The notes under the pieces are model-generated. The model did no database searches. It saw only the letters and a list, made by a program, of their open reading frames with translations, and had not been told where the DNA came from. Both the position numbers and the translations under genes were made by a program. Of a stretch of 5,232 nucleotides of DNA, positions 4,524 to 5,232 are shown piece by piece. Source of the stretch: Actinoplanes liguriensis (GTDB taxonomy: Bacteria > Actinomycetota > Actinomycetes > Mycobacteriales > Micromonosporaceae); assembly GCA_000715855.1 (NCBI GenBank), contig KL571308.1, positions 71,034 through 76,265 of the forward strand, in the 5' to 3' direction. Each line of letters begins with the position of its first letter. Position 1 is the stretch's first letter.

Positions 4524-5232
4524 ATTGGCGCGTACGGGTCCGAGCCCGGCCAGGTGCCCGTGATCGTGGACGACGATGGTGCCGGTGGTCGCCGCGAGGA
4601 TCGTGTGGATGGCGCGCGGCACGGGGACGGTATGGAGCAGGCGTGCATCGGTGGGGTCCCAGATCCGCAGCTGGTTGTCCGCGCAGCTGGTCACGACGGT
4701 AGAGGTGGCGCTGATGAGGCAGTCCAGCACGCGGGCCGGGTGCTCGAGTGCGGGTCCGGTGCTTTCCCCGGTGTGCGCGTCGGTGCGGGTGACGGTGTTC
4801 CCGGCGGCGGTGAGGAGCGTGTTCCCGCGGATGCGCAGCCGGCGGACGGCGCCGGGCAGGTCGTAGGGCACGCCGGTCAGGTCGGCGTCGGCGTGGGCGC
4901 CGGGGGTGAGCGGCTGCAGGTCCCGGCTGTCGTACCGGCGGACGGTGCCGTCCTGGTAGCCGACGAGCACGACGGCTCCGGTGAGCGCGATGTCGGTGGC
5001 TTGCTGGGCTGCCCCGACGGTGGTATAGGCGCGCAGGTCGAGGGTTTCGGTGTCCCAGACGGCGAGGGTGCCGCCGACGGTGAGGGCGGCGAGGGTGTCG
5101 TCGTGCAGGGCGAGGCCCCACAGGATCGACTGGTCCGGCAGGGTGCGCGGGGCGCGGCGGGTGTGTCCGGTGGCCAGGTCGGTGAGTGCGGGCGCGAGCT
5201 GGTTCATGGCGGCGAGCCGGCCTCGGTTGCCG
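4515..5232 (-). CDS. WD40-type beta-propeller protein, C-terminal part (5' end outside window)
   Basis: About 238 residues of a WD40-like beta-propeller are visible. Counted from the internal Met encoded at 5205-5207, propeller-blade strands end in LAVWDTETL (48-56), VRRYDSRDL (89-97), VTRTDAHTG (139-147) and LRIWDPTDA (180-188). A last degenerate strand (IVVHDHGHLAGL) leads to the TAA stop. Blades are about 40-50 residues apart, as in WD40 repeats, which form scaffolds for protein contacts. The frame stays open for eight more codons to the right edge (GNRGRLAA). The ATG at 5207 has no ribosome binding site, so the gene is taken to be partial. Actinobacterial propellers like this are often the C-terminal half of large kinase-, caspase- or NTPase-WD40 proteins, but the N-terminal domain is not visible here. 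The repeats are divergent, with WD retained clearly in only two blades. No membrane segment is seen. Confidence 0.8.
   Translation of the reverse strand, partial: GNRGRLAAMNQLAPALTDLATGHTRRAPRTLPDQSILWGLALHDDTLAALTVGGTLAVWDTETLDLRAYTTVGAAQQATDIALTGAVVLVGYQDGTVRRYDSRDLQPLTPGAHADADLTGVPYDLPGAVRRLRIRGNTLLTAAGNTVTRTDAHTGESTGPALEHPARVLDCLISATSTVVTSCADNQLRIWDPTDARLLHTVPVPRAIHTILAATTGTIVVHDHGHLAGLGPVRANRV

Noticed and set aside
4436..4648. Methyltransferase start at 4648
   Set aside because: The extension runs through the WD40 gene's 3' end and its terminator. The strong GGGGGAG before 4435 and the conserved opening residues place the start there.
5205..5207. ATG at 5207 as the true start of the WD40 gene
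   Set aside because: The frame stays open to the window edge, no Shine-Dalgarno precedes the ATG, and a 230-residue propeller fragment would be incomplete. A partial gene is more likely.
1..5232. CRISPR array, tRNA/rRNA gene or insertion sequence
   Set aside because: I saw no regularly spaced repeats, cloverleaf-like segments, rRNA-like sequence or transposase motifs. The only recombination gene is the Xer-like protein.

Overview
The window is high-GC DNA from an actinobacterium. Third codon positions are almost all G or C, there is a protein of the mycothiol-associated maleylpyruvate isomerase (MDMPI) superfamily, and GTG starts and weak ribosome binding sites are common. A near-perfect chromosome-dimer resolution site (dif) of the actinobacterial type lies at 304-331. 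This suggests a circular chromosome close to its replication terminus. A Mycobacteriales member such as Nocardia would fit, but that assignment is inference.

Layout. Positions 1-784 hold no convincing gene. A hairpin at 5-23 may end a gene lying beyond the left edge. An AT-rich island at about 291-332 contains dif, and a C-rich stretch without credible coding follows. Next comes a tight plus-strand run of four genes: a Xer-like tyrosine recombinase (785-1753), an MDMPI/DinB-fold protein (1763-2389), a dienelactone hydrolase family protein (2413-3144) and a RimJ/RimL-type GNAT acetyltransferase (3150-3671). Gaps in this run are 5 to 23 nt, so it looks like one transcription unit. A 176-nt convergent spacer with several hairpins separates it from two minus-strand genes: a class I SAM-dependent methyltransferase (3848-4435) and the C-terminal part of a WD40-type beta-propeller protein that runs off the right edge (4515-5232).

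Most notable features. (1) A Xer-family recombinase gene starts about 450 bp from a dif site. (2) A second dif-like inverted repeat (7-bp arms, 6-bp centre) lies exactly over the recombinase start codon and its probable -10 box. This suggests a leaderless, self-controlled recombinase, or a second crossover site. (3) Strand composition and codon choice flip abruptly inside the recombinase gene, near the boundary between its two domains. The four-gene run may combine a terminus-linked recombinase with ordinary small-molecule enzymes. Nothing in the sequence shows that the enzymes share a pathway.
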